This document shows, piece by piece, positions 13,388-14,773 of a DNA stretch of 14,773 nucleotides. The DNA comes from an uncultured Porphyromonadaceae bacterium (lineage in GTDB: Bacteria; Bacteroidota; Bacteroidia; Bacteroidales; Muribaculaceae): assembly GCA_937892215.1 (NCBI GenBank), contig CALAVE010000051.1, positions 1-14,773 on the forward strand. The letters are read 5' to 3'. A model generated the notes under the pieces. It was not told the DNA's origin and searched no databases. It worked only from the letters and a program-made list of their open reading frames with translations. The position numbers were made by a program, and so were the translations under genes. Position 1 is the first letter of the stretch. The number at the start of each line of letters is the position of its first letter.

Positions 13388-13771
13388 TTATTTGAATGCT
13401 TTTTCTTTGCCTTGAATGAAAAAGAATGCACCGCCATGCCTGTCACGCTGCAGGCCAATGTAGATGACCTCGCCATTGTTGACAATCTGTAGCGAGGTGT
13501 ATTGTCCGTCGGCTCCGTTGTAGTCAGAGTATTCCTTAGCCTTAGATGCATCTTTTGAAATAGCCTCGGCAATTTTCTTGATGATGCCGGGATTGTTCTT
13601 GACCGTTAGTCCACGGTAATAGTTGCCATTGCTCCTATAGATTGAAATGGCCACACTCTTGTTGTCGTTGTAGCGGCCGTCAAACAGGCTCTCAACATTC
13701 AACTTTGGCGGGGCGGCATACACTGCTATGGCAGTAACTATGCACATTATTATAAAGATTAGGCGTTTCAT
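13388..13771 (-). CDS. Small secreted protein resembling DUF6108
   Basis: A 127-residue exported protein with a signal peptide of about 19 residues (AVYA|APP). The mature part holds LNVESLFDGRYNDNKSVAIS, a YYRGLTVKNNPGIIKKIAEAISKDASKA segment and QYTSLQIVNNGEVIYIGLQ, ending in GAFFFIQGKEKAFK. This matches my memory of the DUF6108 family of Bacteroidales, which I cannot check here; no function is established. It has one internal cysteine, in the signal peptide only, and no lipobox, so it is probably soluble in the periplasm. Its ATG overlaps the previous gene's TGA (ATGA, 4 bp), which implies translational coupling to the membrane protein upstream. The position between a candidate anti-sigma protein and an outer-membrane receptor suggests a periplasmic sensing or accessory role; that is inference. 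Confidence 0.78.
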   Translation of the reverse strand: MKRLIFIIMCIVTAIAVYAAPPKLNVESLFDGRYNDNKSVAISIYRSNGNYYRGLTVKNNPGIIKKIAEAISKDASKAKEYSDYNGADGQYTSLQIVNNGEVIYIGLQRDRHGGAFFFIQGKEKAFK

Positions 13772-14157
13772 TTCTCCAAGTATTTATGTTGTATGAATTG
13801 ATTTACTTTTTCTTGTTCGGCAGCATGCTGCTGAGACACTGTCTGCATGAATTGCTCCATTCTCGCGACATCTGCCTCGGCAATAGCTTGAGCTTCTACG
13901 CCACTTGTTTTCTGCCCGGCTACATACACGACGCACTCGCAGCCCGGCGATGATGAAATTGGACTTTTGCTATTGAAAAGCATTGTCGCTCCAACTATCA
14001 GCACCAAGCAAGCGGCAGCTACGGCACTCAACCACCACCTTGTGTTGGCAGTACGCTTTTGAGCCAATGCGTTGCCGATGCGCTGGCGCAAATGAGCCGA
14101 TGCTCCTATTGTGCGTTTCGGTTTCAACAATTCCTTTATGTCTTGATATTCGTCCAT
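13768..14157 (-). CDS. Single-pass membrane protein, candidate anti-sigma factor
   Basis: A 129-residue protein without a clear family match. The N-terminus (1-40) is charged and helical with an LRQRIGNALAQKR stretch, which fits a cytoplasmic sigma-binding arm. One transmembrane segment follows (about 41-61, WWLSAVAAACLVLIVGATMLF). The periplasmic part has a small GCECVVYVAG motif (C73, C75) and then a long helix (about 85-125, Glu/Gln-rich). It lies 5 bp downstream of the ECF sigma gene and overlaps the next gene by 4 bp. Topology, size and position fit an anti-sigma factor, but there is no recognisable FecR or zinc-binding (ZAS) domain, so the role is inferred. The CXC pair might bind a metal or respond to redox state. 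Confidence 0.72.
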   Translation of the reverse strand: MDEYQDIKELLKPKRTIGASAHLRQRIGNALAQKRTANTRWWLSAVAAACLVLIVGATMLFNSKSPISSSPGCECVVYVAGQKTSGVEAQAIAEADVARMEQFMQTVSQQHAAEQEKVNQFIQHKYLEK

Positions 14158-14162
14158 ATTGG

Positions 14163-14648
14163 TCAGTGATTATTGGTGAAATACTTATCTCTCAGTTTTT
14201 TCATTCCCGAATAAAACCGGGATTTTGCTGTGCTTTGTGGCAGATTGAGTATATGGCTTATCTCCACAAACGAGAGATCGTCAACCACGTTCATCCTTAC
14301 AATCTCAGCCTCATTGGGCGGCAAGCCATCAAGCAAGCGGTTGATGCGGTCAATCTCCTTTTGGTCAAGCTGCTCATCCGACTTGTCGGGTAACTCAATG
14401 TTGTCCAACGGAATTATCGGGAGACGCTTTCTCCGAAACTCGTCTTGGCATAAGTTGTAAACGATTCTGAACAAGTAGCATTTCGCATTCCTTACGTTGT
14501 CACTGTTCTCAAGCAAGCGCAACACGGCCTCATAGACAATATCCTCGGCCTCGGTCCGGTCACCGATGCGTAAGTAGGCAAACCTCGTCAGACCGTCAAG
14601 ATTAGCCACTATCACTTCGTCAATATGCCTGCGTCTGCTGCCAAACAT
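14163..14648 (-). CDS. ECF-type RNA polymerase sigma factor
   Basis: A 161-residue sigma-70 family factor of the extracytoplasmic-function type, with only regions 2 and 4. Region 2 covers about 15-74 (LTRFAYLRIGDRTEAEDIVYEAVLRLLE, then CYLFRIVYNLCQDEFRRKR) and region 4 about 102-156 with the helix-turn-helix SFVEISHILNLPQSTAKSRF. It would direct polymerase to a small regulon, probably including its own operon. An in-frame ATG at 14681 gives 172 residues, but it lies only 8 bases after the -7 element, leaving almost no leader. The ATG at 14648 has an AGGTGA sequence just upstream and still includes all of region 2, so I prefer it. It is the first gene of a four-gene operon with gaps of 5, -4 and 17 bp. 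Confidence 0.9.
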   Translation of the reverse strand: MFGSRRRHIDEVIVANLDGLTRFAYLRIGDRTEAEDIVYEAVLRLLENSDNVRNAKCYLFRIVYNLCQDEFRRKRLPIIPLDNIELPDKSDEQLDQKEIDRINRLLDGLPPNEAEIVRMNVVDDLSFVEISHILNLPQSTAKSRFYSGMKKLRDKYFTNNH

Positions 14649-14689
14649 AATCACCTGAACGCCCATTCGACGTTCCACCATATAAGACG

Positions 14690-14697
14690 CAAAAATA
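14690..14697 (-). promoter_or_regulatory. Promoter -7 element of the sigma/TonB-receptor operon
   Basis: On the minus strand TATTTTTG fits TAnnTTTG. At 20 bp spacing the -33 position reads TTC, one base from TTG. The expected start is near 14683. The rest of the window to 14773 is AT-rich and holds only a short inverted repeat AGTTT/AAACT (14741-14745, 14749-14753); I see no gene in it. Confidence 0.55.
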
Positions 14698-14773
14698 CGA
14701 AAAACGCCGAAAGAAGTGAACCTTAATTCCGCAGCACTTTAGTTTAACAAACTTTATAACATCCTGAGGAACA

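Noticed and set aside
14741..14753. Short inverted repeat AGTTT/AAACT as an operator for the sigma operon
   Set aside because: Five-base arms in AT-rich DNA are expected by chance; about 45 bp upstream of the -7 element but without further support.

Overview
This window looks like chromosomal DNA from a gut member of the Bacteroidales (Muribaculaceae, Bacteroides and Prevotella-like genomes all fit; I cannot place it to genus). The support is: repeated Bacteroidota-type promoters (-7 TAnnTTTG with a TTG-like -33 about 19-20 bp upstream), mostly weak Shine-Dalgarno sites, two TonB-dependent outer-membrane receptors including one of the OMP_b-brl family, an ECF sigma operon, periplasmic glycosidases and a TPP-riboswitch-controlled thiamine uptake operon.

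Layout. (1) 1-131: a terminator for a gene left of the window, then a set of inverted repeats with two mutually exclusive pairings. (2) 135-590, minus: a small YqaA/DedA-type membrane protein with its own promoter. (3) 621-1043: a divergent intergenic region with two near-identical + strand promoters. (4) 1044-5448, plus: two tandem GH89 alpha-N-acetylglucosaminidases, clearly paralogues, ending at an intrinsic terminator (5475-5512). They would remove terminal alpha-GlcNAc from host glycans such as mucin O-glycans or heparan sulfate. (5) 5520-8696, plus: a palindromic element, promoter and TPP riboswitch, then a TonB-dependent receptor and a PnuC/PnuT-family inner-membrane transporter. Together these form a two-step thiamine import route across both membranes. 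(6) 8705-10384, minus: a secreted right-handed beta-helix protein of unknown function, more AT-rich than its neighbours and convergent with the thiamine operon.

(7) 10469-11165: tRNA-Ser(GCT) with promoter and terminator, followed by an N-terminal fragment of a tyrosine integrase that stops in a GAGTGAT tandem repeat, next to a minus-strand promoter with no gene. This reads as the scar of a decayed or deleted element inserted at the tRNA. (8) 11220-14697, minus: a compact four-gene operon of ECF sigma factor, single-pass membrane protein (candidate anti-sigma), small secreted protein resembling DUF6108, and an OMP_b-brl TonB-dependent receptor, closed by a terminator at 11166-11195. It lacks the FecR and STN signalling domains of the classical Fec-type relay. 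That makes it the best candidate here for a poorly described system.

Most of the window is ordinary, well-organised Bacteroidales sequence. I see no CRISPR array, complete mobile element or defence cassette.
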